DNA from: Nocardia sp. NRRL S-836
GTDB taxonomy: Bacteria > Actinomycetota > Actinomycetes > Mycobacteriales > Pseudonocardiaceae
DNA: 64,000 bases
Assembly (NCBI RefSeq): GCF_001279525.1
Contig: NZ_LGDY01000025.1
Location: 1-64,000 of the forward strand
Direction: 5' to 3'
Shown here one piece after another: positions 34,341 through 44,142 of the stretch. The translations under genes were made by a program, and so were the position numbers. How positions within the stretch are numbered: the first letter of the stretch is position 1; the number at the start of each line of letters is the position of its first letter. The notes beneath the pieces were generated by a model. The model was given only the letters and a program-made list of their open reading frames with translations. It ran no database searches and was not told where the DNA came from.

Positions 34341-36671
34341 GTGAGCTCGTTCGGGGACTTCTTGCGCTTTTACCGATCCCGCGTTCCGCTGACCCAGGAG
34401 GAACTGGCGGCCCGCACCGGGCTGAGCATGCGCGCGATCAGCGACATGGAACGCGGCCGGACGCTCACACCGCAGCCGCGCACCGTGCAGCTGCTCGTCG
34501 GCGGGCTCGGGCTGGGCGGCGACGAGGCCGCGGAGTTCGCGGCGCTCGCACGTGCCGGGCGGGTGCCGCAGACGCGGGGACGGCCGGAGGCGCCCGCCGC
34601 GGTCCTCCCGGCCGCGAGCCTGCCGCCGGTGCTGCTGGCGCTGACCGGGCGGGAGGCCGAGCAGCGGGCCGTCGACGGGTTCGCGAGCGAGGCCGAGTCG
34701 TCGCCGGTGCCGCAGGTCGCGGTGCTCCACGGACCGCCGGGGGCGGGCAAGACGGCGCTCGCCGTCGACGCGGCGCACCGGCTGGGCCCGCGGTTCCCGC
34801 ACGGCTGCGTGTTCCTGGACCTGCGCGGGATGGACGCCGAGCCGTTGTCGCCGGACCGGGCGGCACGGCGGTTGCTGCGGTTGTTCAACGTCGACGAGCG
34901 CCAGATCCCCGCCGACCGGGACGACCGGCTCTCGTTGTACCACTCGTTGTTGCGCGACCGCACGGTGCTGCTGGTGCTGGACAACGCCGCCGGCGAAGCC
35001 CAGGTGCGGCCGCTGCTCGCGGCCAGCCCCGGCTCGATGGTGCTCGTGACCAGCAGGAACACGCTTACCGGCCTGAACGCGCGGCACCGGCTCGCGCTCG
35101 ACGTGCTGCCGCCGCCGGAGTCTGTCGCGTTGCTGCGCGCGGTGGCGGGTGAGCGGATCGCGGCCGAGCCGGAGGCGGCGGTGCGCGTGGCCGAGCTGTG
35201 CGGCGGCATGCCGCTGGCGTTGCTCATCGCGGGCAACCGGCTGGCGAGCAGACCACAGTGGACGGTCGAGCACCTCGCGACCCAGCTGGCCGACGAGCGG
35301 CGGCGGCTCTCCCTGCTCAAGGCCGGCGACCTGCAGGTGCGCACGGCGTTCGAGAACTCCTACCACCAGCTCAGCCCCGGCGCGGCGACGTTGTTCCGCA
35401 GGCTGGCGCTGGTGCCGGGGCCTGACCCGAGCGCGGAGCTAGCCGCGCTGGTCGCCGGGGAGCACGCCGGGGAGGCGTTGGAGGAGCTGGCCGGCGCGAG
35501 CCTGCTGGGCGTCAGCGGGACGCCCGGCCGGTACCGGCGGCACGACCTGCTGAGGGTGTTCGCCGCCGAACGCCTCGAGCTCGACGAGGACCCCGAGGTG
35601 GTCGGGGAGCTGGCCACCCGGCTGCGGCACTCGTTGCTCGCGGTCGCCACGGCCGCCGCCCGCCGGTTCGACCACGACCACCCGCCGGAGCACTCGGAGC
35701 TGTTGCCCGACAAGGAGTCCGCCGGCCGGTGGCTGAGCGCGGAGCTGGAGCACTGGCGGGGCGCGCTGCGCTCGGCGGTCCGGCTCGGCGAGCACGAGCG
35801 GGTGCTCGAACTGGCCAAGGCGATGCACTGGTACTCGGACCTGCACGGCGTCGGCGAGCTGTGGCGTGAGGTGTTCGGCGCGGGAGCGGACGCGGCGCGC
35901 GCGTTGGGCAACGCGCGGGACACCGTGGAACAGTTGAACTACCTGTCGTGGGCGCAGTACGCGTTGTGCGGGCGGCCACGGGAGGCGTTGGCGGCGCACG
36001 AACAGGCCGTGGCGATCGAGGTGGACGACCCGCTCACGCAGGCGTGGACGTGGTACTACGGCTCAGCCATCATGCGGCGCATCGGCCGGCCGCTGTCGGC
36101 CGTCGAGCTGGGACGGCGCTCGGTCGCGTTGTTCGAGAAGGCCGGGTACGCGATCGGCGAGAACCTGGCGCTGTCGTTGCTGGGCCTCATGCTGCACAAC
36201 GCCGGCCGGCTCGACGAGGCGGTCGCGGTGCAGCGGCGCAGCGTCGAGCAGCACCGGGCGGCCGGCGGCGACGACGAGCTGCTGTCGATGATGCTGATCC
36301 GGCTCGCGACCAGCCTGGCGGCGGCGGGCGAGGTGGACGGGGCGCTGGGGCTGCTGGACGAGGCCGAGGCGTTGTTCGCCGAGCACGGCACGACCGCCGG
36401 GGTCGCGCGGGTGCGGCACAACCGCGGGCTGGTGCTGATGGACGCCGGCCGCCTCGCCGAGGCGCGGGAGCACCTGCTGTCGGCACTGGACGAGGCGCGG
36501 CTGTCCGACCACCGCATCGAGATCCTGGTGCGGCTGGCCGAGCTCGCCGACCTGGCCGGTGACCCCGCTCAGGCCCGCGAGTTGCGGGTGCGCGCGTTGG
36601 CGGAATGCGATCGTTATGACACGCCGGCGGTGCGCGGGATGGCGGCGAAACTGGCTCTCGATCTCGCTTGA
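34341..36671 (+). CDS. AfsR-like STAND regulator: XRE HTH, NB-ARC ATPase, TPR
   Basis: The 776-residue protein starts at GTG 34341 (in-frame ATG 34302 is possible; neither has a clear ribosome site). Residues 1-65 form an XRE-type HTH (LTQEELAARTGLSMRAISDMERGR). The NB-ARC part has Walker A GPPGAGKT, Walker B LLVLDNAAG, and CGGMPLALLIAGNRLA. The second half is TPR-like helices. It lacks the SARP domain of true AfsR. Such proteins are signal-activated ATPases controlling secondary metabolism or other programmes. Confidence 0.87.
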   Translation: MSSFGDFLRFYRSRVPLTQEELAARTGLSMRAISDMERGRTLTPQPRTVQLLVGGLGLGGDEAAEFAALARAGRVPQTRGRPEAPAAVLPAASLPPVLLALTGREAEQRAVDGFASEAESSPVPQVAVLHGPPGAGKTALAVDAAHRLGPRFPHGCVFLDLRGMDAEPLSPDRAARRLLRLFNVDERQIPADRDDRLSLYHSLLRDRTVLLVLDNAAGEAQVRPLLAASPGSMVLVTSRNTLTGLNARHRLALDVLPPPESVALLRAVAGERIAAEPEAAVRVAELCGGMPLALLIAGNRLASRPQWTVEHLATQLADERRRLSLLKAGDLQVRTAFENSYHQLSPGAATLFRRLALVPGPDPSAELAALVAGEHAGEALEELAGASLLGVSGTPGRYRRHDLLRVFAAERLELDEDPEVVGELATRLRHSLLAVATAAARRFDHDHPPEHSELLPDKESAGRWLSAELEHWRGALRSAVRLGEHERVLELAKAMHWYSDLHGVGELWREVFGAGADAARALGNARDTVEQLNYLSWAQYALCGRPREALAAHEQAVAIEVDDPLTQAWTWYYGSAIMRRIGRPLSAVELGRRSVALFEKAGYAIGENLALSLLGLMLHNAGRLDEAVAVQRRSVEQHRAAGGDDELLSMMLIRLATSLAAAGEVDGALGLLDEAEALFAEHGTTAGVARVRHNRGLVLMDAGRLAEAREHLLSALDEARLSDHRIEILVRLAELADLAGDPAQARELRVRALAECDRYDTPAVRGMAAKLALDLA

Positions 36672-36916
36672 ACTACATCGGTGGCCGTTGCACCAGAGTC
36701 ACAAGACCTGTCCTGAGCGGTCCTGACCGCCTTCGGGGCGGCACCGACGTCCCGCGATGTGGATTTCGGCGAGGTCCGCCGCGATGGTCGCCGACCGGTC
36801 CAGGAATCATCCACTGTGGACTCTCAATGCATTTGGTCCGGATGAGTGGATTGTTCGTGTTGACGTGTCTCGATAAGGTCCGCTTATCACCCATGGCATG
36901 GAGATAGGCGGCAAGC

Positions 36917-38401
36917 TTGATCGACGAGGAAGGCGCTCCTCGGCCGCCTTCGGACGCGGAGCTGATCGACGCGGTCCGCGGGGGCACGGTCGAGGCGTAC
37001 GGCCGCCTGTACGAACGGCACGTGCGGGCGGCGCTCAACCTCGCCCTGCAGCTGACCGGCTCGTCCGCCGACGCCGACGACCTGGTCTCCGACGCGTTCG
37101 CGAAGGTGCTCGCGGCGTTGCGCACGGGCGGTGGCCCCGACGCGTCGTTCCGCCCGTACCTGCTGACGGCGGTGCGGCACACGGCCTACGACAAGTCCCG
37201 CCGCGACAAGCGCCTGGAGCTGGTCGGTGACGTCGAGGAGGTGCCCGGCGCCACCCGTTCGACGAGCGTGCAGTTCAGCGACACCGCGGTCGCCTCGCTG
37301 AACCAGTCGCTGGCGGCCACGGCGTTCGCGTCGCTGCCGGAGCGCTGGCAGACCGTGCTGTGGCACACCGCGATCGAGGGCCAGTCCCCCGGCGAGGTCG
37401 GACCGCTGCTCGGCCTGTCCGCCAACGGCGTCTCCGCGATGGCCCACCGCGCCCGCGAGGGCCTGCGCCGGGCCTACCTGCAGGCCCACGTGGCGCGCGA
37501 CCCCTCGGAACGCTGCCGCGCGACGGTCGCGAAGCTGGGCGCGTGGACCCGCGGCGGCCTGTCCGCACGCGAGTCCATCCAGCTCGACGCACACCTCGAC
37601 CGCTGCGCCGACTGCCGTGCGATCGCCGGCGAGCTGGCCGACGTCAACGGCGCGCTGCGTGCCGTCGTCGCACCACTCGTGCTCGGTGGCGCCGCCGCCG
37701 GCTACCTCGGCTTCAGCAAGGCGGGCGCACTGGCCTCCGCGGGCGCCTCCTCCTGGTTCACCGTCGCCGCCGCGTCCACCGCGGTCGTGATCGTCGTGAC
37801 CGCGGGCGTCAGCGCCCCGCTCAGCCCGCCCAGGGCCGCCCCCGCCGCTCCCCCGGCCACCTCGTCCGCGTCGACCACACCGTCCGCCGGCCTCACCACC
37901 ACCACCGTGGCGGGCGTGCCGACCACCCAGCCGGGTGCCAGCGCCCCGTCCACGGCCACCTCCGGAGCGGCCCAGACCGGCGCCACGAACACCGTCGACC
38001 CCGGCGCACCCGGCACCACCGAGCAGGGCGCCCCCGCCGCGGCACCGTCGCTGGCGCTCAGCTCCCCCTCCGACGTCAGCATGCCCACCGGCGGCCAACC
38101 CACCACGGTCACCATCACCGTGAGCAACACCGGGTCGGCCCCGTCCGCGCCGGTCTCGCTGACGCTGACGCTGCCCGACGAGATCAAGACCGTCGGTGCG
38201 GGATCGACCGGTGCCGGCGAGGTCGGCTGCCCCGCGGGCAAGGGGCAGGTGACGTGCTCCACCGGCGCGGTGGCCGCCGGGGGGTCGGTGAGGTTCGTCC
38301 TGCGGTTGCACGCCGGGCCCAAGGCGGCCGACGGTGTGATCACGGGGGTGACCGACACCGGGCTGCGGGTGCGGATCCAGGTGACGATCACGTCGAAGTG
38401 A
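36917..38401 (+). CDS. ECF sigma factor fused to zinc-finger, membrane and extracellular domain
   Basis: The 494-residue protein starts at TTG 36917, the only start that keeps region 2 complete. Sigma region 2 is LIDAVRGGTVEAYGRLYERH (residues 14-85), and region 4 is about residues 130-185. Next come a zinc-finger anti-sigma-like motif HLDRCADC near residue 225, a membrane helix near 270-295, a long Thr/Pro/Ala linker, and a DUF11-like beta domain (VTITVSNTGSAPSAPVSLTLTL). Sigma and membrane anti-sigma parts are thus joined in one chain, so release would need cleavage or a structural switch. Confidence 0.85.
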   Translation: MIDEEGAPRPPSDAELIDAVRGGTVEAYGRLYERHVRAALNLALQLTGSSADADDLVSDAFAKVLAALRTGGGPDASFRPYLLTAVRHTAYDKSRRDKRLELVGDVEEVPGATRSTSVQFSDTAVASLNQSLAATAFASLPERWQTVLWHTAIEGQSPGEVGPLLGLSANGVSAMAHRAREGLRRAYLQAHVARDPSERCRATVAKLGAWTRGGLSARESIQLDAHLDRCADCRAIAGELADVNGALRAVVAPLVLGGAAAGYLGFSKAGALASAGASSWFTVAAASTAVVIVVTAGVSAPLSPPRAAPAAPPATSSASTTPSAGLTTTTVAGVPTTQPGASAPSTATSGAAQTGATNTVDPGAPGTTEQGAPAAAPSLALSSPSDVSMPTGGQPTTVTITVSNTGSAPSAPVSLTLTLPDEIKTVGAGSTGAGEVGCPAGKGQVTCSTGAVAAGGSVRFVLRLHAGPKAADGVITGVTDTGLRVRIQVTITSK

Positions 38402-38456
38402 CCGCGCGGCCGATATTCCACTCCGAAGCGCGAGATTCCGCGAACAGCCGCACGAT

Positions 38457-38918
38457 GTGCGGGTGCACGACCAGCTCACCGCCGCCCTCCGAGAGCTCGA
38501 AGCGCCGTTCCGGACGCTCGTCGACGACTCGGGGTGGGCGCACGCGAGCATGGAGGGCCTGGTGCTGGACCTCGGCCGCTGGTTCGAGGCCGACCCCCGG
38601 ACCCGGTTCGCGCCCCAGATCGCGTTCAGCGTGGCCGCGAGCGAGGCGGGCCGGACCACCGGTGGGCTGTACGTCGAGGGGTACGCCTGGATCGACGGCC
38701 GGGCGCAGGCGGCCGCCTGGTGCGCGGTCGGCGACCGGGTCGGGTACGGGCCGCGGGCGGAGGCGTACCTCGGCGTTCCCCTCGCGCCCCAGTTCTGCCG
38801 GCGGGTGCAGCAGCGCAACGGCACGGCGGCGGTGTTGCTGAGCAAGCACCCGAAGTTGTTGCCGCTGTTGCAGAACGGGTTACCGCGCGGTGCCGTGCTG
38901 CCGGGCGGTGAAGTGTGA
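38457..38918 (+). CDS. Hypothetical protein (153 aa)
   Basis: GTG 38457 opens a soluble protein with good codon bias. The block GGLYVEGYAWIDGRAQAAAWCAVGDRV then AYLGVPLAPQF resembles small uncharacterised proteins with a YVEGYA...HAWC pattern, but the usual His before the AWC segment is replaced. It follows the sigma fusion by 55 bases and could be co-transcribed. No ribosome site is obvious. Confidence 0.55.
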   Translation: MRVHDQLTAALRELEAPFRTLVDDSGWAHASMEGLVLDLGRWFEADPRTRFAPQIAFSVAASEAGRTTGGLYVEGYAWIDGRAQAAAWCAVGDRVGYGPRAEAYLGVPLAPQFCRRVQQRNGTAAVLLSKHPKLLPLLQNGLPRGAVLPGGEV

Positions 38919-39216
38919 ACCGGCGGCCGGGGTGGAAAGCCGGTGCTGTTCGCGGGCGCCGCCGCATTTTCGGAGCGAACAATCATGCGGCCACAGGACC
39001 GGATGACCGCGATGCCTGATGTGGCGGGGCGCAGTGGCGGCAACTTCTTTCTCCTGCTCGGACCACGCTGGGCTATTCGGCCATCACCTCGAAGCGAATG
39101 CACAACGCGACAATCGGGCCCAATAGGACCCCTGGGCGTTGTCATGGACTTGTCCGGTTCTTGACAACCGCGCGGCGCGCCGCCGCCGGATTCCGCCGGA
39201 GCCCTAGGATGGCGTC

Positions 39217-40236
39217 ATGACGGAGACGGCGAAACGACGGCCCGGACCGCGCATCGAGGAGGTCGCGCGGGTCGCCGGGGTGTCGAAGTCGACCGTTTCC
39301 CGCGTGATCAACGGCGAACCGTACGTCAGCACGAAGGCGCGCGAGGCCGTGCACGCCGCCATCGCGCAGCTGGGCTACTCCCCCAACCAGGCCGCCCGCG
39401 CACTCGCCGGGCACCGGGCGAACGCCATCGCGCTCGTCGTGTCCGAGCCGACCGGCCGGGTGCTCAGCGACCCGTTCTTCGCCGGGGTGCTGCGGGGCGT
39501 GCACTCGGAGCTGGCCGGGCGGCACGTGCAGCTGCTGCTGATGATGAGCCAGCCGTCGGACACCGGCGATCTCGTCGCGTACCTGGCGAGCGGGCACGCC
39601 GACGGCGCGTTGCTGGTGAGCCTGCACGGCGAGGATCCACTGGTGCCGATGCTGCACGAGATGGGGCTGCCGGTCGTGGTCGGCGGACGGCCGCTGGGCA
39701 GCACCAGCGTGCCGTTCGTGGACTCGGACAACTTCACCGGTGGCCTGGAGGCCGCGCGGCACCTGGTGTCGTTGGGGCGCACGCGGATCGGCACGGTCGC
39801 GGGCCCGAAGGACATGGCCGTGGGCGCGGACCGGCTCAGCGGGTTCCGGCGCGGGCTGAGCGAGGGGAAGGTCGCCACCGACCTGGTGGCGCACGCGGAC
39901 TTCACCCCGGAGAGCGGCGCGCGGGCGATGGCCGAGCTGCTCGACCAGGCGCCCGACCTCGACGCCGTGTTCGTGGCGGCGGACATCATGGCGCTGGGCG
40001 CGTTGCAGACGCTGCACGCCCGCGCCAAGCGGATACCGGAGGACGTCGCCGTGATCGGGTTCGACGACTCGGTGCTGGCCGCGACCGCGACACCGCCGCT
40101 CACCACGATCCGCCAGGACGTCGAAGAGCTCGGCCGCACCATGACGTGGCGGCTGCTCGCGGAACTGGCCGGCGAAGAGGGCCTGCCGCCGTCGTTGCTG
40201 CTGCCGACCTCGCTCGTGCGCCGCGCCAGCGCATAA
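39217..40236 (+). CDS. LacI family regulator (CebR-like), copy 1
   Basis: The 339-residue protein has a LacI HTH (IEEVARVAGVSKSTVSRVINGEPYVS, residues 12-38) and hinge NQAARALAGHRAN, then a periplasmic-binding-like sugar domain with DSDNFTGG and VAVIGFDDS. It is most like CebR-type cello-oligosaccharide repressors of Streptomyces. TAGGAT at 39205-39210 is a -10 element six bases before the ATG, so the mRNA may be leaderless. A closely related copy lies 181 bases downstream. Its effector sugar is unknown. Confidence 0.9.
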   Translation: MTETAKRRPGPRIEEVARVAGVSKSTVSRVINGEPYVSTKAREAVHAAIAQLGYSPNQAARALAGHRANAIALVVSEPTGRVLSDPFFAGVLRGVHSELAGRHVQLLLMMSQPSDTGDLVAYLASGHADGALLVSLHGEDPLVPMLHEMGLPVVVGGRPLGSTSVPFVDSDNFTGGLEAARHLVSLGRTRIGTVAGPKDMAVGADRLSGFRRGLSEGKVATDLVAHADFTPESGARAMAELLDQAPDLDAVFVAADIMALGALQTLHARAKRIPEDVAVIGFDDSVLAATATPPLTTIRQDVEELGRTMTWRLLAELAGEEGLPPSLLLPTSLVRRASA

Positions 40237-40240
40237 CGAA

Positions 40241-40254
40241 CTGAGAGCGTTCAG
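40241..40254. promoter_or_regulatory. Degenerate LacI-type operator
   Basis: CTGAGAGCGTTCAG is an imperfect palindrome with the GAGCG core of CebR-type sites, directly after the stop of LacI copy 1 and 49 bases before the perfect site. Confidence 0.4.
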
Positions 40255-40302
40255 CCAGCCGCCTTGACTGCCCCAGTCTCGACGTCAAGACTTCGAACTG
40301 AC

Positions 40303-40320
40303 TCTGGGAGCGCTCCCAGA
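40303..40320. promoter_or_regulatory. Perfect 18-base CebR-type operator
   Basis: TCTGGGAGCGCTCCCAGA is fully palindromic and contains TGGGAGCGCTCCCA, the known CebR box of Streptomyces. It lies 98 bases before LacI copy 2, suggesting autoregulation or cross-regulation by the two paralogues. Confidence 0.8.
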
Positions 40321-40417
40321 ATCGCCGCCGCAACCGTTGGAGCTCTTCCGTGCACCACCGCAGTGGGATCACCGTGCCCTCGACCAGGACTCCGGACACA
40401 ACGCACAGGGCCGCCAG

Positions 40418-41392
40418 GTGAGCGTCCGGGCCGGCATCGACGAGGTCGCACGGCTGGCCGGGGTGTCGAAGTCGACCGTCTCCCGCGTGCTCAACGGCGC
40501 ACCACACGTGAGCGAACGGGCCAAGGACGCGGTCCGGCGCGCGGTGGTGCAACTGGACTACACACCGAACCAGGCCGCACGGTCGTTGGCCGGTCACCGC
40601 GCGAACGCCATCGCGCTCGTGGTGTCCGAGCCGAGCGGCCGGGTGCTGGCCGACCCGTTCTTCGCCGGGCTGATGCGCGGGGTGCACGCGGAGCTGGCCG
40701 GCCGCACGCAGCTCGTGCTGATGATGAGCGAGCCCGGCGACGTGGCCGCGTACCTGACCGGCGGCCACGTCGACGGCGCGCTCGTGGTCAGCCAGCACGG
40801 GCACGACCCGCTGCTGACGTTGTTGCAGGACAACGGGTTGCCGGTCGTGGCGGGCGGTCGTCCGCTGACCGGCGGCTCGGTGCCGTTCGTCGACTCGGAC
40901 AACTTCACCGGCGCCCTGGAGGCGACCCGGCACCTGATCTCGCTGGGCCGCAGCCGGATCGCGACCATCGCCGGCCCCGCGGACATGGCGGTCGGGCTGG
41001 ACCGGCTGACCGGGTGGCGGCGGGCGATGAGCGGGCGGCCGGCGGACCTGGTGGCGGTCGGCGACTTCACGCCCCAGGGCGGTGCGGCCGCGATGACCGC
41101 GTTGCTGGACCGGGAACCCGCGCTGGACGCCGTGTTCGTGGCCGCGGACATCATGGCCGTCGGCGCGCTGCAGGCGTTGCGCGCGGCCGGGCGGTCGGTG
41201 CCCGGCGACGTGGCGGTGATCGGGTTCGACGACTCGGTGCCCGCGGTGCCGCCGTTGTCGACCGTGCGGCAGGACGTGGAGAAGTTCGGGCGCATGCTGA
41301 CGTGGCGCCTCCTCGCCGAGATCGACGGCGAGGAGGGGCTGCCACCGTCGGTGCTGCTGCCTACCTCGCTGGTGCTGCGGACAAGCGCCTGA
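40418..41392 (+). CDS. LacI family regulator (CebR-like), copy 2
   Basis: The 324-residue protein starts at GTG 40418; the open frame further upstream covers the operator region and is not used. The HTH is IDEVARLAGVSKSTVSRVLNGAPHVS. Hinge and sugar domain closely follow copy 1 (VALVVSEPSGRVLADPFFAG, VPFVDSDNFTGA, VAVIGFDDSVPAV). The pair is a tandem duplication. The last 32 bases overlap the end of the convergent decarboxylase gene. Confidence 0.9.
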   Translation: MSVRAGIDEVARLAGVSKSTVSRVLNGAPHVSERAKDAVRRAVVQLDYTPNQAARSLAGHRANAIALVVSEPSGRVLADPFFAGLMRGVHAELAGRTQLVLMMSEPGDVAAYLTGGHVDGALVVSQHGHDPLLTLLQDNGLPVVAGGRPLTGGSVPFVDSDNFTGALEATRHLISLGRSRIATIAGPADMAVGLDRLTGWRRAMSGRPADLVAVGDFTPQGGAAAMTALLDREPALDAVFVAADIMAVGALQALRAAGRSVPGDVAVIGFDDSVPAVPPLSTVRQDVEKFGRMLTWRLLAEIDGEEGLPPSVLLPTSLVLRTSA

Positions 41393-42707
41393 CCAGCTCC
41401 ACGAACTCCGTCACGTGCTCGCGGTGGGTGCGGTGGCTGAGCACGCACAACCGCAGCGCGTACCGGCCGTCGAGCCGGGTGCTGGACAGGAAGAACCGCC
41501 GCGAGTCGTTGATCGCGGTCAGCAGGCGTTCGCTGGTCTCGTCGTCGGCGCAGCGGAACACGACCACGCTCAGCTCCGAGGGCAACACCTCCAGGCCGTC
41601 GATGCCGTCGAGGGCGGTGCGGACCTCGGCGGCCAGGTCGAGCTTCTCGTCCAGCGCCGCGCGGAACGCGGCCACGCCGTGCAGGTGCAGCGGGAGCCAG
41701 ACGCGCAGGCCGCGGAACTCGCGGGTGAGCTCGGGGCCGAGGTCGGAGTAGTTCGGGACGCCGGTGCCGTGGTCGAAGTCCTGCAGGTAGTCGCCGTCGG
41801 CCACGTGGGCGGCGCGCAGCCTGGCCTCGTCGCGGACGAGCAGGACGCCGGTGCCGTAGGGCAGGAACAGGCTCTTGTGCGGGTCCCAGGCGATGGAGTC
41901 GGCGCGGTCGACGCCGCGCAGGGCCTCCCGGCCGCGTGCGGTCAGCTGGAACGCGCCGCCGTACGCGCCGTCGACGTGGAACCACAGGTCCTCGGCCTCG
42001 GCGAGTGCGGCGATGTCGTCGAGCGGGTCGACGATGCCGGTGCTGGTGGCGCCCGCCGTGCCGACGACCAGGAACGGCTTCAAGCCCGCCCGGCGGTCCG
42101 CGGCGATCATCGCGCGGGCCTGGCCGACGTCCATGCGCAGGCCGGGGACGACGCGGACGCGTTCGGGCGGGAAGCCCGTGATGCGTGCGGCTTTGGCGAC
42201 GCAGTGGTGGGTGTGCGCGGTGACGTAGACGACGCCCTCTCGGGCGACGCCGTGGTGTTCGCGGGCGGTGTGGACGGCGGAGAGCGTGGCGAGGGAGGCA
42301 CCGGTCGTGAACACGCCGCCGGAGCCCTCCGGCAGGCCGAACTCGGTGCAGAACCAGCGGATCACGCTGTGTTCCAGCGCCACGAGCGCGGGTGCGGTGG
42401 AGGCGACGCCGGTGTAGCGGTTGGTGACCTGGGCCAGGAGCTCCGCCAGCGCCGAGCTGTACAGACCGCCGGTCGGGAAGTAGGCGAGGAACCGCGGGCC
42501 CGCGGTCTCCACGGCCTGGCGCGCGGCCTCTCCAAACTGCGCCAGCAGGTCGGCGAGCTCACCGGGTGTCTCGGCCGGTGACGGGGGCATCACGGCCGGG
42601 CCCGGTGTGGAGGCGGGCGCGGCCTCCAGCCCCTCCACGAACTCGTCGACGAACGCGGTGACGGTCTTGGTCCACTCGGCTCTGGTCTCGCGGTCCGGTT
42701 GCAGCAT
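41361..42707 (-). CDS. PLP-dependent group II decarboxylase (aromatic amino acid type)
   Basis: The 448-residue enzyme starts at ATG 42707 (GTG 42713 is also in frame). Motifs are FLAYFPTGGLYSSALAELLAQVTNRY, TTGASLATLSAVHTAR, HTHHCVAKAARITG, the pre-lysine DGAYGGAFQLT, and the PLP-binding Lys in AWDPHKSLFLPYG. This fold decarboxylates amino acids such as Trp, Tyr or Glu/diaminobutyrate. It is the last of a three-gene minus-strand operon, 49 bases after the radical SAM gene. Confidence 0.9.
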   Translation of the reverse strand: MLQPDRETRAEWTKTVTAFVDEFVEGLEAAPASTPGPAVMPPSPAETPGELADLLAQFGEAARQAVETAGPRFLAYFPTGGLYSSALAELLAQVTNRYTGVASTAPALVALEHSVIRWFCTEFGLPEGSGGVFTTGASLATLSAVHTAREHHGVAREGVVYVTAHTHHCVAKAARITGFPPERVRVVPGLRMDVGQARAMIAADRRAGLKPFLVVGTAGATSTGIVDPLDDIAALAEAEDLWFHVDGAYGGAFQLTARGREALRGVDRADSIAWDPHKSLFLPYGTGVLLVRDEARLRAAHVADGDYLQDFDHGTGVPNYSDLGPELTREFRGLRVWLPLHLHGVAAFRAALDEKLDLAAEVRTALDGIDGLEVLPSELSVVVFRCADDETSERLLTAINDSRRFFLSSTRLDGRYALRLCVLSHRTHREHVTEFVELVRRLSAAPAR

Positions 42708-42756
42708 GAGCACACGGTACGAATCACGCCGGACCGCGTGCTCGCGGGTTTCCGTC

Positions 42757-44142
42757 TTACAGCTCCGTGTTGATGATGGCCTCGACCAGCACCTCGCCGT
42801 CGTCGGTCAGCGTCACGCCGTCCCGGTCGATCGTGAGCAGCCCGCGGTCCTGCAACGACGTGAACTTCTCCAGCCACGGCGGGTCGAACAGCGACCGGCC
42901 GAACCGGGCGCGGTGCAGGTCGTCGCGCACCGGCTGCAACGTGGACAGCGCCATCTTCACGCTCCTGGCCTCCTGCGCCTCGCCGGTGAACCGGGTCGCG
43001 GACCCCAGCGGCACCCGGCCGGCCTCGACGGCTTCGACGTAGGACTTCCACTGCACGTCGGTGATCGCCTCCGAGGCGCGGCAGCTGGAGCTGCCGCCCA
43101 GGCCGATCGCGACCTCGGCCTCCTGCCGGTCCTGGTCGACCATGATGGACTTCCACTTCTCCGGGCCGAGGCCGTCGCGGGCGAAGTACATCGTGGGGTG
43201 CTCGGTGTAGCCGGCGGCGCGCAGCCCGTCGGTCAGCACCTCGCGCATCCGGTACTGCTCGACCAGGGCCGGCCAGCGGTGGCCGTTCTGCACCAGCTTC
43301 TCGCGGTAGGCGGGCAGCTGCCACGGCGCCGGTAGCTCACCGGCCACCCCGGTCCGGGTGTCCGCATAGGACTTGAGGTGCAGCTTGGTGCAGACGACGG
43401 CGGTGATCTCCTCCTCCAGCACGACGTCGAGGTCGCGCCGGACGCTGTCGACGGTCTGGTCGAGCAGGCCGTACATCAGGTCGATGCTGATCCACTCGAA
43501 GCCGGCCTTCTTCGCGTTGCGCACGAAGTCGACGCACATCTGCGAGGTGTGCTCACGGCCGCACTCGCGCAGCACCGGGTCGTCGAACGACTGCACGCCG
43601 CTGGACAGCTTGGTGCAGCCCAGCTCCCGCAGCGCGTCGAGCTTCTCCGGCGTGAACGTGCTGGGGTCGCCCTCGAACCGGATCGTGGTGTCGTCGGTGA
43701 AGCCGAAGTTGTCCCGGTAGAAGTCGAGCAGGCGGCGGATCTGGTCGAGCGGCAGCAACGACGGCGTGCCGCCGAAGACGTTGAACTCGCCGACCGGGGC
43801 CTTGGCGAGCTCGGGCACGCGGGCGAGCCACAGCTGGGCCTCGCGGATGTTCCAGTCCACCCACCTGGTCAGCTTCTCGGTGGCGTTGGCGCCCTTGACC
43901 AGCACGACCGGGTACTGGCAGAAGCGGCACTTGTAGGCACACGTGGGGATGTAGGACCACAGGTGGATGGGAGCGGTGCCGACGAGCTGGTCGCTCAGGT
44001 CGTCGAGGAAGCCGTCGACCGGGTAGCCGGGGACGTTGCCGGGGAACACGTGCGCCCCGAACGGGTCCTCGGTCACGTAGTCGAGCAGGTGGGCGTTGGC
44101 CGGGTTCTGCAACGCCGGCCACACCCTGGGTTCGCGGTCCAT
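42757..44142 (-). CDS. HemN-like radical SAM enzyme
   Basis: The 461-residue protein starts at ATG 44142, which shares one base with the glycosyltransferase stop. The Fe-S motif CAYKCRFC gives Cys68, Cys72 and Cys75 (CxxxCxxC). NVFGGTPSLLP, EGDPSTFTPEKLDALRELG and SSGVQSFDDPVLRECGREHT follow the coproporphyrinogen-oxidase-like (HemN/HemW) pattern. It lacks the usual HemN YxHIPFC context and has a winged-helix-like C-terminus ending LTDDGEVLVEAI. It is not a heme gene by context; relatives include class C methyltransferases and cyclopropanases. The substrate may be the glycosylated product of its neighbours. Confidence 0.88.
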   Translation of the reverse strand: MDREPRVWPALQNPANAHLLDYVTEDPFGAHVFPGNVPGYPVDGFLDDLSDQLVGTAPIHLWSYIPTCAYKCRFCQYPVVLVKGANATEKLTRWVDWNIREAQLWLARVPELAKAPVGEFNVFGGTPSLLPLDQIRRLLDFYRDNFGFTDDTTIRFEGDPSTFTPEKLDALRELGCTKLSSGVQSFDDPVLRECGREHTSQMCVDFVRNAKKAGFEWISIDLMYGLLDQTVDSVRRDLDVVLEEEITAVVCTKLHLKSYADTRTGVAGELPAPWQLPAYREKLVQNGHRWPALVEQYRMREVLTDGLRAAGYTEHPTMYFARDGLGPEKWKSIMVDQDRQEAEVAIGLGGSSSCRASEAITDVQWKSYVEAVEAGRVPLGSATRFTGEAQEARSVKMALSTLQPVRDDLHRARFGRSLFDPPWLEKFTSLQDRGLLTIDRDGVTLTDDGEVLVEAIINTEL

